From positions 124,001 through 188,000 of the forward strand of contig NHNY01000022.1 of NCBI GenBank assembly GCA_002786065.1: a stretch of DNA of 64,000 nucleotides, given 5' to 3'. The notes beneath the pieces are model-generated. The model saw nothing but the letters and a program-made list of their open reading frames with translations. It searched no databases and was not told the DNA's origin. A program made the position numbers and the translations under genes. Each line of letters starts with the position of its first letter. Positions within the stretch are counted from its first letter, which is position 1. This document shows positions 32,019-43,306 of the stretch, piece after piece. The DNA comes from Microcyclospora pomicola. Lineage: Eukaryota; Ascomycota; Dothideomycetes; Capnodiales.

Positions 32019-32498
32019 TCACAACGATGCTGCCGCCTCGATCGCGCCCGCGCCCTTGAAGGCGCCGGGGCTGGTCATTTCGATCGTCACCGGGTACTTC
32101 CACGTCATGAACTTGGCCCAACCTATGCGTGCGTGGAGATGTCAGCATGGAATCGCGTAGATCTGCATTCTCTCCATTCGCTGTCTTGTCTTTTCTTTTC
32201 CTGCTCAATGCACTCGATTGTCCTCCTCCTACGCATAGAATCACCCTCCAGCAAGAAACTCACCCCAATAAGCACATCTCCTGCCAAAGTATTTGCCCAA
32301 GTATGGCACCAGCACCATCGTCAGCAGCAGCTCGAGCTGTTGCAGCGATTCGCGCCATTCGCGTTCGGCATCTGAGGGATACTGCGAGTCTTCATCGGGG
32401 TCGCTGCTGGATGTGCCGGCTGAGGATGAAGGGAGGGAGTCAATCTCTTCATCTGAGGGTCGAGCAATCTCGGCGTAGGACGATGTGGGAGTAGACAT
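32019..32498 (-). CDS. MIM2: Mim2-like mitochondrial import protein
   Basis: Two exons: 32498-32264 and 32122-32019, with a 141-bp intron (GTGAGT..TAG), giving 112 aa. The N-terminal half is acidic and Ser/Asp-rich. The conserved core is EWRESLQQLELLLTMVLVPY then LGKYFGRRCAYWG, one membrane helix with a basic flank. After splicing it continues WAKFMTWKYPVTIEM and ends AIEAAASL. This is the fungal Mim2 pattern. Mim1 and Mim2 form the MIM complex, which inserts alpha-helical proteins into the mitochondrial outer membrane. The splice restores the family C-terminus exactly, so the short exon 2 is well supported. It is divergent from eIF2-beta, with about 570 bp between starts. Confidence 0.88.
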
Positions 32499-33067
32499 GG
32501 CGATTGAGGTGGGATGTATATCTGTGAACAAGCAAGGGTTGCAGAATGTGGATGAGACTGGAAGTGTAGAGCTATGAGGTTCACTTTACTAGCTCGACAC
32601 GTGCTTCGGCTCCGGGATGGACTACAGTACAGGTATGCGAGTTTGAATGTTCATCCTGCTTGCTTCATGAAACGGGATGCAAGCTCAAGGAGATACGCTT
32701 GTCGAAGGTTGCCCACGTTAGCATGGTATTGCGATGTACACCAGAATCGAGTGTGGTTCTAGCCCTGGTCACGAGTAGCTGAGCCTGTCGCAATACATCT
32801 AGACACCAGCACCGCTTTTATGGGGCCATAACCATACAAGATTATGGCGAAGACTTGCGGTATGCTTGTTCTAGGATATCTGAGGCAAATAAAGAGGCAT
32901 GTTGTCGATACATGTGGCGAGAGAGATGGAATTGACTCATATGCGATGAACAATGATATACGCAACGAGCACGTGACTAGAATTTAGGTGACTCAGTGGG
33001 GCAACATTTCGATATACGAAGTTCCCCCGTTGTCCCGCATTGTGATTTTGTCCTACCTACACCCATC
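32499..33067. other. Divergent promoter region, MIM2 / eIF2-beta
   Basis: About 570 bp between divergent starts. No gene or repeat seen. Confidence 0.45.
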
Positions 33068-34105
33068 ATGGCGGACATCTCAGAGCGAAAGCCACGCAAG
33101 AGCGTCGCCTTCGCGGACGGCCAAACAGTCGTCGATGCTAATGGCAACATCAAGGAGGACCTCGACGGCGAACACCACGGCGAGAAGGATTCTGCCGCGT
33201 CACATTCCAGACCGGAGGCCGAGAATGGTGACGACAAAGCCGTGGACGAGATGACCGACATGTTCGCTGGGCTGGCGAAAAAGAAGAAGAAGAAGCCGAA
33301 AAAGGAAGACGAGGAGGACGAGGGTGAGGAGAAGGAGAAGGTGGAGGATGACGGCGAAGTCGATCTCAGTGCGCTCAAAAAGAAGAAGAAGAAGAAGGCC
33401 CCGAAGCCCGCTGAGGATGATTTCGATGCGAAGCTGGCTGAGGCGGGCGCGACTGATGCTGCTGAACCGGCGGCTGCAGAGACCCCGGCTGATGCAGAGA
33501 CTGGAGTGCAGGAAGGCGATCTGGTCAAGGGCACAGGCATTTGGGCACACGACGAGACCAAGCCGATCAACTACGAGAGCCTTCTGACCCGTTTCTTCAC
33601 ATTGCTACACGACACGCATCCTGATCTTGCCTCTAGTGGTGGCAAGAGCTACAAGATCCCCCCGCCACAATGTCTCCGTGAAGGAAACAAGAAGACCATC
33701 TTTGCGAACATTGCCGATATCTGCAAGCGCATGAAGCGAACCGATGAGCACGTCACGCAGTTCCTGTTCGCGGAATTGGGTACCAGCGGCTCCGTGGACG
33801 GAAGCAGGCGATTGGTTATCAAGGGTCGTTTCCAACAAAAACAGATCGAGAACGTGCTCCGAAGATATATCGGTAGGTTGCTAGTCGATCATCCTCATTG
33901 CTTCAAACTATACATACTGACATGTTCCATGATAGTCGAGTATGTCACTTGCAAGACCTGCCGTTCACCCGACACCGAACTCAACAAGGGTGAGAACCGT
34001 CTTTACTTCGTGACCTGCAACTCATGTGGATCTCGTCGTTCCGTCACCGCCATCAAGACTGGTTTCTCTGCCCAGGTCGGCAAGCGTAAGAGAATGGTGG
34101 GTTAG
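33068..34105 (+). CDS. SUI3: Translation initiation factor eIF2 subunit beta
   Basis: Two exons, 33068-33872 and 33936-34105, giving 324 aa. eIF2-beta is the subunit of the GTP-Met-tRNAi ternary complex that contacts eIF5 and eIF2B in the cytoplasm. Visible features are N-terminal lysine blocks (KKKKKKPKK and [11 protein letters not shown]) used for eIF5/eIF2B binding, and the core [20 protein letters not shown]. These are followed by [20 protein letters not shown] and a C-terminal zinc ribbon (CKTC, then CNSC). The 63-bp intron (GTAGGT..TAG) is a multiple of three and has no stop, so the frame also reads through it. Splicing gives the universally conserved [13 protein letters not shown], which proves it is an intron. 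Start at [13 protein letters not shown], because 24 further in-frame codons upstream show no conservation. Confidence 0.95.
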   Translation: MADISERKPRKSVAFADGQTVVDANGNIKEDLDGEHHGEKDSAASHSRPEAENGDDKAVDEMTDMFAGLAKKKKKKPKKEDEEDEGEEKEKVEDDGEVDLSALKKKKKKKAPKPAEDDFDAKLAEAGATDAAEPAAAETPADAETGVQEGDLVKGTGIWAHDETKPINYESLLTRFFTLLHDTHPDLASSGGKSYKIPPPQCLREGNKKTIFANIADICKRMKRTDEHVTQFLFAELGTSGSVDGSRRLVIKGRFQQKQIENVLRRYIGRLLVDHPHCFKLYILTCSMIVEYVTCKTCRSPDTELNKGENRLYFVTCNSCGSRRSVTAIKTGFSAQVGKRKRMVG

Positions 34106-34590
34106 ACATGCGGAAACGTGGTACGAATGCGTTACAATTAGCAGCAGCGAACACCACTTCAGGACGAATGCACAGGACGGTGGAAAGGTCCACTGGGGCT
34201 TGAAAGAGCTGTGGCGTCCGGCGTATGGTGGCTTTCGAGATTTTCGGAAGCCAGTCATGAATATAGCATGTTCAACGGCCACGTGCATATGAGCAAAACA
34301 TTGATAGCAAGCGGGATGAGATAGTGCTCCAATCATGTTGTCATAGTCCCATACAGTCTTCAGTGCCTAGAGTAGCTTCCAACACTAGGACACCCTTATT
34401 GGTCGATTTCGTTCGCAAGGGGCCGATCTCAGGATTTGATATGATCGTGAACCCCCAACTCTCGCGAAAAGCAATAGACAAACAGCAAATGCTTCCAAGC
34501 CGCCAAATTCTCGGTATCGACGCCAATCCCACCTGGTCCATAAATCACAACCTGAACGCCACGCCTTCATGAAGGTCAGTGTCCCCGTGA
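34106..34590. other. Convergent spacer eIF2-beta / MAD2
   Basis: About 485 bp holding both 3' UTRs. Nothing else recognised. Confidence 0.45.
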
Positions 34591-35498
34591 TCATTCGGCG
34601 AGCCTGCACGAAATCTATCGTTAGTACCAGACACAATGCACGCTTCCAGGAGATTCCGCGATAGTTGCCGGACCGCATCCGGCGCTGAAGGGGTCAAACA
34701 TATAGACATACCTGTAGCTGACCACCGTATCGATACGATGGCTATTCGTCGAGAAGCTCCTCAACATCACCTTCTCTGCGTTCTTCACCTCCTTTGCGTC
34801 TGAGTCGCCCCACTCCAGCGGCACTTCGCTATCAGCATCCGCATACACCAAGACGTTGAACGTGCAGTTCCCATCGAGCATCGGCAGAAACGTGACCGAC
34901 GCGGTAATCTGCCGAAAGAGTGATTGGATCTCGAGCTGGATCTCCGCGTCCGTTTTCTCCTGCGTCGCCGCTGCCGACGATGCATTCTCGTTTTGCGAAG
35001 TGCTGATCGCGGCAGCCTTGGATGCGCTGCCGCCGAAGATACTCACGTCGAACTGCCAGCGCTCGACGTGCTCGCCCGTCTCCTTCGACGTGATGACGAT
35101 GACGAGTTTGGAGATCTTCGACTTGGACATCCATTTGTTGAGCTGCGACATGATCTTCTTGATGTACGCTTTGACTTGGTCGTCGATCGAGGTCATCATC
35201 GTCAGGCCATACTTCTTCACCCTGTGTTAAAAGGCGAGGTTAGTCCGCGGTGTGGGCTCGGGATTGAGCTTTTCATAACTTACGCGGAGAAGTCTTCAGG
35301 AGGATAGACACCACGTTGGAAGAGGATGGTATTGACGCCATACTCGAAGAATTCTGTCACGAGTTTCGACGATCCTGTTATCAGGATGTTAGTGATTGTG
35401 TCTGTATATAGTTGGGGCCAAATGTGTTTACCTTTCAGGGACAATTTGTGAACTTTGGACTTATCCGAACTGGATGCTGTCGGTGCCGCGGACGGCAT
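34591..35498 (-). CDS. MAD2: Spindle assembly checkpoint protein Mad2
   Basis: Four exons: 35498-35432, 35374-35284, 35221-34712 and 34603-34591, giving 226 aa. Mad2 is the HORMA-domain protein that binds Mad1 and Cdc20 at unattached kinetochores and blocks the anaphase-promoting complex. The HORMA core reads SSKLVTEFFEYGVNTILFQR then GVYPPEDFSAVKKYGLTMM, with YIKKIMSQLNKWM and ERWQFDVSIFGG further on. The safety-belt end HRIDTVVSYR is completed by a 13-nt last exon encoding LAE, matching the family C-terminus (SYRIAD or similar). An insert of about 20 residues rich in Ala/Ser/Gln (SKAAAISTSQNENASSAAAT) explains a length slightly above the usual 200-205 aa. It shares a 204-bp divergent promoter with GUF1. 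Confidence 0.93.
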
Positions 35499-35702
35499 TG
35501 TATGAAATAAGACTTCTGCGAATAGTCGAAGATCGAATGTGAGTTCGAATGTCTTTGTTCGTCAATGTTCTAGTGGCGTCGTCGTTGAAGTCCATCCAAG
35601 CTGTTGATCACGGTTGGCGGAGCAGCGAATTGCCAAGACTTCTGGAGACTTTGCTCGTACATGCATTGCGGTGTTGAACATTCCATCAATGCAACTCTCT
35701 CA

Positions 35703-37685
35703 ATGCAGCGATGGTTCTGGAAATCACATAACGCATTCCCTCGCTGGACTAGCATTGCTCCAGCTAGACACGCTCTCGCCAAATATGCATCGACACGGGA
35801 ATTCACCAGCAGTCGATTGCGCTGCGCGGCCACTCCATTGAAGGTGCAATCCGAGCTCGAACAGCGCATCGCCAAAATCCCCATCGATCGCTTTCGGAAC
35901 TTTTGCATCGTCGCACACGTCGACCATGGGAAGAGTACGCTCAGTGATCGTCTACTGGAACTCACCGGCACGATCGAGCCGGGTGGAAAGAAGCAGTTCC
36001 TGGACAAGCTAGACGTGGAGCGCGAACGTGGAATCACCGTCAAGGCGCAAACATGCTCGATGATCTACAACCACTTGGGCGAAGATTATCTGCTCCACCT
36101 GGTTGACACACCTGGCCACGTAGACTTCCGCGCAGAAGTCAGCAGGAGTTATGCCAGCTGCGGAGGCGCGCTGCTTTTGGTAGATGCCTCGCAGGGGGTG
36201 CAGGCTCAGACAGTCTCGAACTTCTACCTGGCGTTCGCTCAGAACCTGACGTTGGTACCCGTGCTCAACAAAGTTGATCTGCCCACCGCCGATACCGATC
36301 GGACGTTGGAGCAACTACGTGATACATTCGAGATCGATCCATCCAATGCCATCAAGCTCTCTGCCAAGACTGGCCTGAACGTGGAGAAACTTCTGCCTAC
36401 AATTGTTCAGGAGATCCCTGCTCCTGTAGGAGACGAGAACGCACCACTGAAACTGCTGCTGGTCGACAGCTGGTATGATAGCTACAAGGGTGTCATCTGT
36501 CTTGTGCGCGTTTTCGAAGGTAAGATCCGAGCTGGTGATCGGATCCGCTCCTTTGCCACTGGTATCTCGTACATTGTGGGAGAGGTCGGGATCATGTACC
36601 CGCTGGATACGCCCCAGACATGTCTTCGCGCGGGTCAAGTCGGATATATCTTCTTCAACCCTGGAATGAAGCGTAGCAAGGAAGCCAAGATCGGCGATAC
36701 TTTCACAACAGTTGGCATGGAGGACCAGGTCGAGCCTCTGCCTGGCTTCGAGGAGCCGCAGAGCATGGTCTTTGTGGCTGCGTTTCCTACCGACCAAGGC
36801 GATTACGCACACCTGGAGGACAGCATCAACCAGGTTACTTTGAACGATCGTTCTGTGACTGTCACCAAAGAAAGCTCAGAAGCGCTGGGTGCAGGCTGGC
36901 GACTCGGCTTTTTGGGTACATTGCACTGTTCTGTGTTTGAAGATCGCTTGCGCGGCGAACACGGCGCGAGCATCATCATCACTCCACCATCCGTCCCATT
37001 CAAGCTAGTGAAGCGCGATGAAAGCGAAGAGATAATTCGTAATCCTAATTTGTTTCCGGATCCGCAGGACATGGTTGGGAAGGTCCAATCAGTCCAGGAA
37101 CCATACATCCATGCCACCATCACGATGCCTGAAGAATATTTGGGCAAAGTGATTGAGCTTTGCGAAGGCAATCGCGGAGAACAGCAGTCCTTGACGTTCT
37201 TCACTGCTACGCAAGTCATTCTGAAATACCTCCTGCCTCTCGAGCGCCTGGTCGATGATTTCTTCGGCAAGCTTAAATCCACCACCAAAGGGTATGCGTC
37301 ACTGGACTATGAAGAAGCTGGCTACCGTGGCTCGCATCTGACCAAATTACAACTACATGTCAACAAGGTCCCTGTGGATGCCGTCGCACGGGTCATCCAC
37401 GTCTCTCAAGCGGAGCGCCTTGGGAAGGAGTGGGTCGGCAAGTTCAAGGAGCACGTTGATCGGCAGATGTTCGAAGTAGTCATCCAGGCGGTGGCGGGCA
37501 AAAAGGTGGTGGCGCGAGAGACTCTCAAACCGTTTCGAAAAGACGTCCTCCAGAAGCTGCATGCGGCTGATATCGGACGGCGACGGAAATTGCTGGATCG
37601 CCAGAAGGAAGGCAGGAAGAAGTTGCGCGCGGTGGGCAATGTGGCGATCGATAATAAGGCCTTTCAAAGCTTTCTGGCCAAATGA
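35703..37685 (+). CDS. GUF1: Mitochondrial elongation factor 4 (GUF1/LepA)
   Basis: Intronless, 660 aa from the ATG at 35703; an ATG at 35661 would add 14 residues. GUF1 is the mitochondrial LepA/EF4 GTPase, which promotes accurate translation by back-translocating mitoribosomes under stress. The N-terminus is a basic presequence ([15 protein letters not shown]..). G motifs are intact: [11 protein letters not shown] (G1), [11 protein letters not shown] (G2), DTPGHVDF (G3) and NKVDLP (G4), then SAKTG (G5). Domain II, the EF-G-like domains and the LepA C-terminal domain follow, ending [20 protein letters not shown], the tRNA-contacting tail that marks LepA. Length matches yeast Guf1 (645 aa). 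Confidence 0.95.
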   Translation: MQRWFWKSHNAFPRWTSIAPARHALAKYASTREFTSSRLRCAATPLKVQSELEQRIAKIPIDRFRNFCIVAHVDHGKSTLSDRLLELTGTIEPGGKKQFLDKLDVERERGITVKAQTCSMIYNHLGEDYLLHLVDTPGHVDFRAEVSRSYASCGGALLLVDASQGVQAQTVSNFYLAFAQNLTLVPVLNKVDLPTADTDRTLEQLRDTFEIDPSNAIKLSAKTGLNVEKLLPTIVQEIPAPVGDENAPLKLLLVDSWYDSYKGVICLVRVFEGKIRAGDRIRSFATGISYIVGEVGIMYPLDTPQTCLRAGQVGYIFFNPGMKRSKEAKIGDTFTTVGMEDQVEPLPGFEEPQSMVFVAAFPTDQGDYAHLEDSINQVTLNDRSVTVTKESSEALGAGWRLGFLGTLHCSVFEDRLRGEHGASIIITPPSVPFKLVKRDESEEIIRNPNLFPDPQDMVGKVQSVQEPYIHATITMPEEYLGKVIELCEGNRGEQQSLTFFTATQVILKYLLPLERLVDDFFGKLKSTTKGYASLDYEEAGYRGSHLTKLQLHVNKVPVDAVARVIHVSQAERLGKEWVGKFKEHVDRQMFEVVIQAVAGKKVVARETLKPFRKDVLQKLHAADIGRRRKLLDRQKEGRKKLRAVGNVAIDNKAFQSFLAK

Positions 37686-38237
37686 TAGCTCACGATGCTG
37701 GGCATCTTTACGCGAGAAGGGGGCTTGTACGATATTGTATCATTATCATTTACATGTCCGAGTACATAATTTGTTGCCCTTAAAGCCCGTATGTGATATC
37801 TGGGAAAAGCCACTCGCACCACATTCCAAGCCAGATACATGATCATTGTTGGATGATTTGGCACAACTCTCTTGGTCGCCTGACACAGATCATCCTGGAT
37901 GTCTGGACGAATAACTTGGATGAGGAAGTGTTCCGGTGATGTGCAGGCGAGTTGCAACGATGTTTACCTTATGTACTTGCTGTTTCGCAGAAAGCAGGAG
38001 ATCTGAAGCTATCACTCTCAAGCCCTGTGCTTTCTGGCACGAATCCTTGGACGAGACGAACCCTGACTGCAAAGCTCTAATTGTATGGGTACATCTCGAC
38101 AGGAATAGCATCCACATCATCCCAATTCTTCATCGGCCTGCCATGGGAGACGATGCTAGATCAGCATGATTTAGGCGTGTAAAAAGTGGCTTTTCAGCGG
38201 AACATACGACTGACGAGATACAGATAGCTATCTAGGT
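37686..38237. other. Convergent spacer GUF1 / DCW1-like
   Basis: About 550 bp without a recognisable gene. Confidence 0.45.
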
Positions 38238-39669
38238 CTACAGCAACATCGCCGATCCCAATGCACCGAGGACAGCGAGGATCGAGACGCTGGCCATCGA
38301 GGCGGCATTGGTAGGCACACTCGAGGTCGCGGCTGGGGCACTCGCGGTCGCATTGCCCGCGCCTGGTCCGGAGGTGGGCGTGCCGCTTGCAGTGCTGTTG
38401 ATGTTCCGCATCGCGGGACGGGGAAAGTTGGCGAGGATAACCTCGAGCGCGCTTATCGACTCGCCGACGCCGTAGAAGCCATCCGGCGTTGTGCGGGTCC
38501 AGTCGTCCCCACACTTCAGGGTGCCGTTCACGGGGATGCATTGCGCGGCCGCACCGACCGCGGACGCTTGTATGATAGCGGTGATCTGGCTGTGCGTGGT
38601 GCTGTTCGCCGCCTCAGTGTCGGGGGTCAACGTCAGCTGATTGGCGAGCGCACGCGCGAAGATGCCTCGGAAGGCCTGCTGATCGGTGTTGCACGCGTTC
38701 ACGGGCTGGCAGGAGGCTTCGTAGAGGATGTCGTTGGAAGACCCATTGGTGAAAACGCCACGAGCGTGTTGGGAAATTGAAGAGGTGGCGTCAACCCATG
38801 TCTGGCCTTGTGTCTGATACCGCAGTCAGCAGATTGTCGCATGCTCCCGGATGCCGTTTTGAGGCGACATCCGAACTTATGACGGAGAGTATGCTTGCCA
38901 AGTTCACCATGTAGCTCGTGGCACTGAGCACAGTTCCGGCATTTGCAGACCACTGCAGGTCATCGACGCGAGAACAGTTCTCATTCACCGTCGTGCCATC
39001 GAATACGCTTCCACCGTTAATCAGGCCCACGCCATCCATCCACTGCAGCGTGCGCTGCGCCCAGTCTGCATACGTCTGGTTGCCCGTGAATCGGGCCAGT
39101 CGCGCAGCCAACTGCATGAAATCGCCGTTGGCGAGCGAATTCTTGTAACTGTAGCCGGCGTTGAAGGTGAAAATCTGCCACCGCAACCCGCCATTGCATG
39201 TCGCGGAGTCCCAACGCGCCGCTTCCAGGTCAAACACATTCTGTGCAATCTGTGCCCATGTGAAATTGGCAGACGGGGCGGGGAACCCGTTCTCGGCAGC
39301 GGTCATTGCTGCCAGCGCCCATGTCGCCTGGTCGTCGTTCCCGAGAGACTTGGTCTGGTTGGCGGGCATGAATGTCCTGTTGGCACCGGCTTGCCAAAGC
39401 AGACCATCTCGGGCGAGGTCCACGTAGCTCGAGTCGTTGGTGAGCGCCCAGTAGTTGACGAGCGAGTCAATGCCGAGCCCGGCTTCCCACCAGTAGTACG
39501 GCTCGGGCAAAAGCCCAGGGACGCCAGTGTTGTATTGAGAGGCGATGTCCGCGGCGAGGGTTTTGGCCGCGCTGCCCACGGATGCGGGATCGTGGATATC
39601 AAGCTCGATGCCGGCGACGGCCCTGACGAGCAGGACCGCGATGCTGGCGTGTGGCCAAGAAGTGCGCAT
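38238..39669 (-). CDS. DCW1: GPI-anchored GH76 mannanase-like protein (Dcw1/Dfg5)
   Basis: Two exons, 39669-38908 and 38813-38238, giving 445 aa, the usual Dcw1/Dfg5 length. These GH76 proteins are thought to cut the GPI glycan and link mannoproteins to wall glucan at the cell surface. Visible are a signal peptide (residues 1-20, ending VRAVAG), YYWWEAGLGIDSLVNYW, and the paired catalytic aspartates in LGNDDQATWALAAMTAAE. Further on are CNGGLRWQIFTFNAGYSYKN, CNTDQQAFRGIFARAL, and CGDDW near the C-terminus. A Ser/Thr/Ala-rich tail ends in a hydrophobic stretch (SVSILAVLGALGSAMLL), a GPI attachment signal. The 94-bp intron has a CTGAC branch site; splicing bypasses a stop in the unspliced frame and restores the Tyr-Glu-x-Cys block (ILYEASCQPVNACNTDQ). 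Several N-glycosylation sites are present. Confidence 0.92.
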
Positions 39670-40345
39670 TTGTGGTAGCGTGATTAGGATGCAATTAGAG
39701 AAACCGGATTGAGAAATAAGTATAAATGAAACCACGCCTGGTCAAGAGGTGGTGATGGAAAGTGGTGCTAGGAAACAGTAAAAAGAGAAAGAAAGTCAGG
39801 TCAAGAACAAGGTGAGGTACTCATCATTCCTCGGAGGTTTCGCGTTTTCTGAACTGCAACATACGTGCATCGCATATGCGGTGTCTCCCTGGGGCTGTCA
39901 TTGATGAGAGATGACAACATATGGCAGTGCTAATTGTGCCGCTGCCAATCCTGCATCCTTCGTCCGCGGCTCAGATGTATATTTTGCGCCGCGACTCCGA
40001 CTTGGGAGGCTTGGCAGGGCTGAACACGAGGTCACATGAGAAGGAGACAACGTCTGGTTCCGCAAGGTCAACCGTCTGTGTGCAGTACTGCTTCTGGACG
40101 TAGTAGACGTGTGTGTTGTGCTTAACAGCACGAGATGGAGTCACGCAGCTTAGAGTAGTTCTAGTTTTAATAAGTAGCGGAGAACGACGCCATCGGTAGT
40201 CTTGACTAGAGTAGGTGGGGGAAGTTAAGGTAAATCAGACACTAGCTCTAGTCTCACCTTGACTCTCCATAGGCATTCTTCATGCCAAGTGCTCCAGGTA
40301 CAACTCACGATTATCACATCCAGGCCGTCCTGCCAGTACAACAAC
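39670..40345. other. Divergent promoter region, DCW1-like / SHB17
   Basis: About 675 bp between divergent starts. No gene seen. The 5' leader of SHB17 has several short upstream frames. Confidence 0.45.
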
Positions 40346-41097
40346 ATGCCAGACAAAGACGCCGCCACCCCTCGCGTCTTCCTGATCCGCCACGGCCAGA
40401 CCGAATGGAGCCAGTCCGGCCAATACACCGGCAAGACCGACATCCCCTTGACGGCCACGGGCGAGGAGCAGGTCAAAGGCACTGCGCAGATCGTCTACGG
40501 CGCCGGACGACTCGTCGATCCCGCTAAAGTGGCTCAGGTCTGGCTGTCGCCTCGTCGGCGCGCAATCCGCACGTACGAGCTGCTCTCGGGTCGCTCGGAC
40601 GGGTTTGAGATCACCGAGGCGCTGGCCGAGTGGGATTACGGCGAGTACGAAGGGTTGAAGACGCATGAGATTCGTGCGTTGCGCAAGTCGCACGGCCTGG
40701 ACACGGAGCGCGAGTGGGATATTTGGACTGATGGCTGTGAAGGTGGCGAGTATGCATTTGACTTCTCTTCGTGATATTCACCCCTGGAGCTCTCTCGAGT
40801 ACTAACTGGGACCTCCTTGTCAGATCCGCGGCGGAAGTCACCGCGCGCATCGACGGCCTCATCGCCAAAGTGCGTGAGTTGCAGGCGCCGCACATGAAAG
40901 ATGCGGAGCCGAAGGATGTCGTGCTCGTGGCACACGGCCACCTGACGCGAGCATTTGCCAAGCGCTGGCTAGGCTATGAGCTCTCCTTTCCGCTCAGCTT
41001 GATGATGGAGCCGGGCGGAGTGGGGATCCTGAGCTACCAACATCATAATATCGATGAGCCTGCACTATTGCTGGGTATTGGATTTCCGATGCAGTAG
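40346..41097 (+). CDS. SHB17: Sedoheptulose-1,7-bisphosphatase (Shb17)
   Basis: Two exons, 40346-40749 and 40824-41097, giving 225 aa. Shb17 is a histidine-phosphatase-superfamily enzyme that dephosphorylates sedoheptulose 1,7-bisphosphate and drives carbon into riboneogenesis in the cytosol. The RHG phosphohistidine motif is in VFLIRHGQTEWSQSGQYTGK. The rest follows yeast Shb17: SPRRRAIRTYELL, WDYGEYEGLKTHEIRALRKS, DGCEGGE at the exon junction, and the second catalytic His in VVLVAHGHLTRAFAKRWLGY. It ends with GVGILSYQHHNIDEPALLLG. The protein is about 45 residues shorter than the yeast one, chiefly by lacking the insert before the C-terminal GVGILSY block. Start at MPDKDAATPR, right before the first strand. 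Confidence 0.93.
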
Positions 41098-41410
41098 AAT
41101 GCAGACACCTTGGATAGAGGAGAGAATAGAACATCTAGAATCATTGCTTGCTCTTACTGGTGGCAGGAGTCCATTGACGAATCTTGCACATGCCAAAGTG
41201 ATATTGCTTCTGATTCTCTACAGTACGAGTTTGGTAAGTCATCACGTTTCATATGCTCGACCAAAGGGTATAGCATGATGCATTGAGTGATGTCTGCAAA
41301 GTGTGGGGATCTGAAACTACGCAGGATCACAAAGTAATCCGCAACTTTTGAAGTAAGAGACATGTACGTTAGGACGCGTATCGTCAAATTTTCAAATGCA
41401 TCGTCATTCG
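41098..41410. other. Convergent spacer SHB17 / ferric reductase
   Basis: About 310 bp, 3' UTRs only as far as can be seen. Confidence 0.4.
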
Positions 41411-43306
41411 TTACCACCCGAACTCTTCTAGGTGAAGGTGGATATCAGGTTGACCAGCACGCATACGCTTTGCGACGGCGACACGAGTATCGATCATCAT
41501 GCTATCAGGCCCAGCAGCTAAGGAGAATACAGTCAGCAAAGGTCGCCACGGACAAGCACATTACAGCTTACCTGCGACGAGCGCTGTCTTCTCTACCGAC
41601 AACGTTTCCATGACACGCCCCACGATGGAGTCGAAGTCTGGTCGTCCGTGTTCGATGACCTTGTCGAATGATGACGAGGCTGTGGAGGACAACCGCTCGG
41701 ACTCCGGCTTCTCCAAGTCGAACCCTTTGGTCTGCTCGTCCGAGGCTGATGGCCCATTATCAACGACGTTGATTTCTTGTCTGGTCACATGCACGATAAG
41801 CTGCACGGCTGAGCAGTCCTGCAGCTCGGCCATTTCAGCGCTGAACCATTGAAAATAATCTGATATAAGGTCAGCTGACTAGATATATGTGGATGTGCGG
41901 CTTGCAAAGGACTCACTTCTGTTCTTGATCGACCAAACGAAGGTCAATGAGCTGTCAGGTCTTCGGCTTCCTGGTTGCCGGACCCACGCCAATGCCAGAG
42001 ATAAGCTGAATGTCGCTCCACTGCCTCCGGCAAAGATCATGACTTTGTCGTAGTCCGACACTCTAGGAGGCTGACCATAAGGGCCGTCGATAGCCACGCG
42101 AAAGCGCTTGTTACCATTAGCAAGCGCAGCTTCGTGAAGGCTTCGAGTGAAGCCCGTCCGCGCGTTGACGACGAACTCTGCCGGCTGAGTCGAGACGAGA
42201 GAGAAAGGATGGGTCTCGAACGCACGAACTCCGGGCAAGTACAGTAAAGCGTGCGAGCCTGGAGCCGCACGAATTGACCGCTTGAGAGTAACGCGGGTTG
42301 CGCCTTCGGGTAGCGCGGTCAACACGGCGTAATTGTTGTAACCGTAGAAAACCCATTTATTTAGTCGAACTATGCGATCGACAAGAAACAGAGCGATTGC
42401 AAGAACGGTAACTCCCAAAGTTTGTGTCGAAATGTTAGGAGGTTGATAGGTGTGGTAGGTCACTATATCTCGTTAATGGCGACGTTCTCTGCATCATGAT
42501 AGCATACATACCAGTGATTAGGATCACGACGGCGAAGACGATATGTATCATGTAGAATAGCTCATACTGTCGGCCGCGTATCAAGGTCGATAGCAGAATA
42601 ACGAGCATTGAGAGTCCAGCTGTCATGGCCGCATATTGATGGGATATCCGCAGGATGTACACAGAATCATACTTGAACAGGCCAGCGATGTGAATGCTGC
42701 ATGAGACGGGTAAGTGGTAGAACAGCACTTTCACCAAGCTGATACGTACGACGAGTGCATCACCATACAGGCAATGGTGGTGTAACTAACGAACCGATGG
42801 AGCACGTTCAGGCTCTCATACGATCGACCCGCAAGAGGCGAAAGAGGCGTATTTTTCATTCCAAGAAAGATAGATAAGCACAGATTGCACAGCGCCATCC
42901 TACATACAGAGTCAGCTAGTGATCTAGAGCCTATGTTCGACGTGTCAGAGCCTCACCATCCCATTCTCTTGGCAAAGAAGAGCTCGGCCACGGCCCAGTT
43001 CACATTGGTAAAGGCACATGCGATGTTGATGGCAAGATATGCGGCACCTGACCAGATCCGTCCGGGTAGAACAACGATGTTACCAACCACAAATCCGGTG
43101 ATCAAACGTCGACCAGGAATGGACACGGTGGAGACAGCTTTACCAAGACTGTTCTTCCTTGTGACATATCTGCCGAAAACCTTGCGAATCCAGTGCTGGA
43201 TGATGAAAATGCCGATGAGGGAGGCGATACCAATGCCCCAATGCTTTGCAGCTATGCGATTGGTTTGCTGTGCAGCAAGCAACATCTTCATAAAGGCCGA
43301 CGCCAT
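41411..43306 (-). CDS. Ferric-chelate reductase (FRE family)
   Basis: Six exons: 43306-42957, 42899-42750, 42696-42512, 42462-41917, 41859-41572 and 41517-41411, giving 541 aa. The lengths sum to a whole frame and each junction restores family sequence. FRE proteins are plasma-membrane flavocytochromes that pass electrons from NADPH through FAD and two hemes to extracellular Fe(III) or Cu(II). The ferric-reductase transmembrane domain holds LSPLAGRSYESLNVLHRFVS, VMHSSIHIAGLF and ISHQYAAMTAGLSMLVILLS, with paired heme histidines. The FAD site is in THPFSLVS, and the NADPH-binding loop GGSGATFSLSLALAWVR follows. The end GQPDIHLHLEEFGW is the family terminus. Iron-responsive control is likely by analogy; no GATA-type iron site was checked. 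The N-terminal topology is shorter than in Fre1/Fre2, so a vacuolar or specialised member cannot be excluded. Confidence 0.92.

Noticed and set aside
32977-33570. 197-codon minus-strand frame, rich in Ser and Phe
   Set aside because: It is the exact antisense shadow of the Lys/Glu/Asp-rich N-terminus of eIF2-beta.
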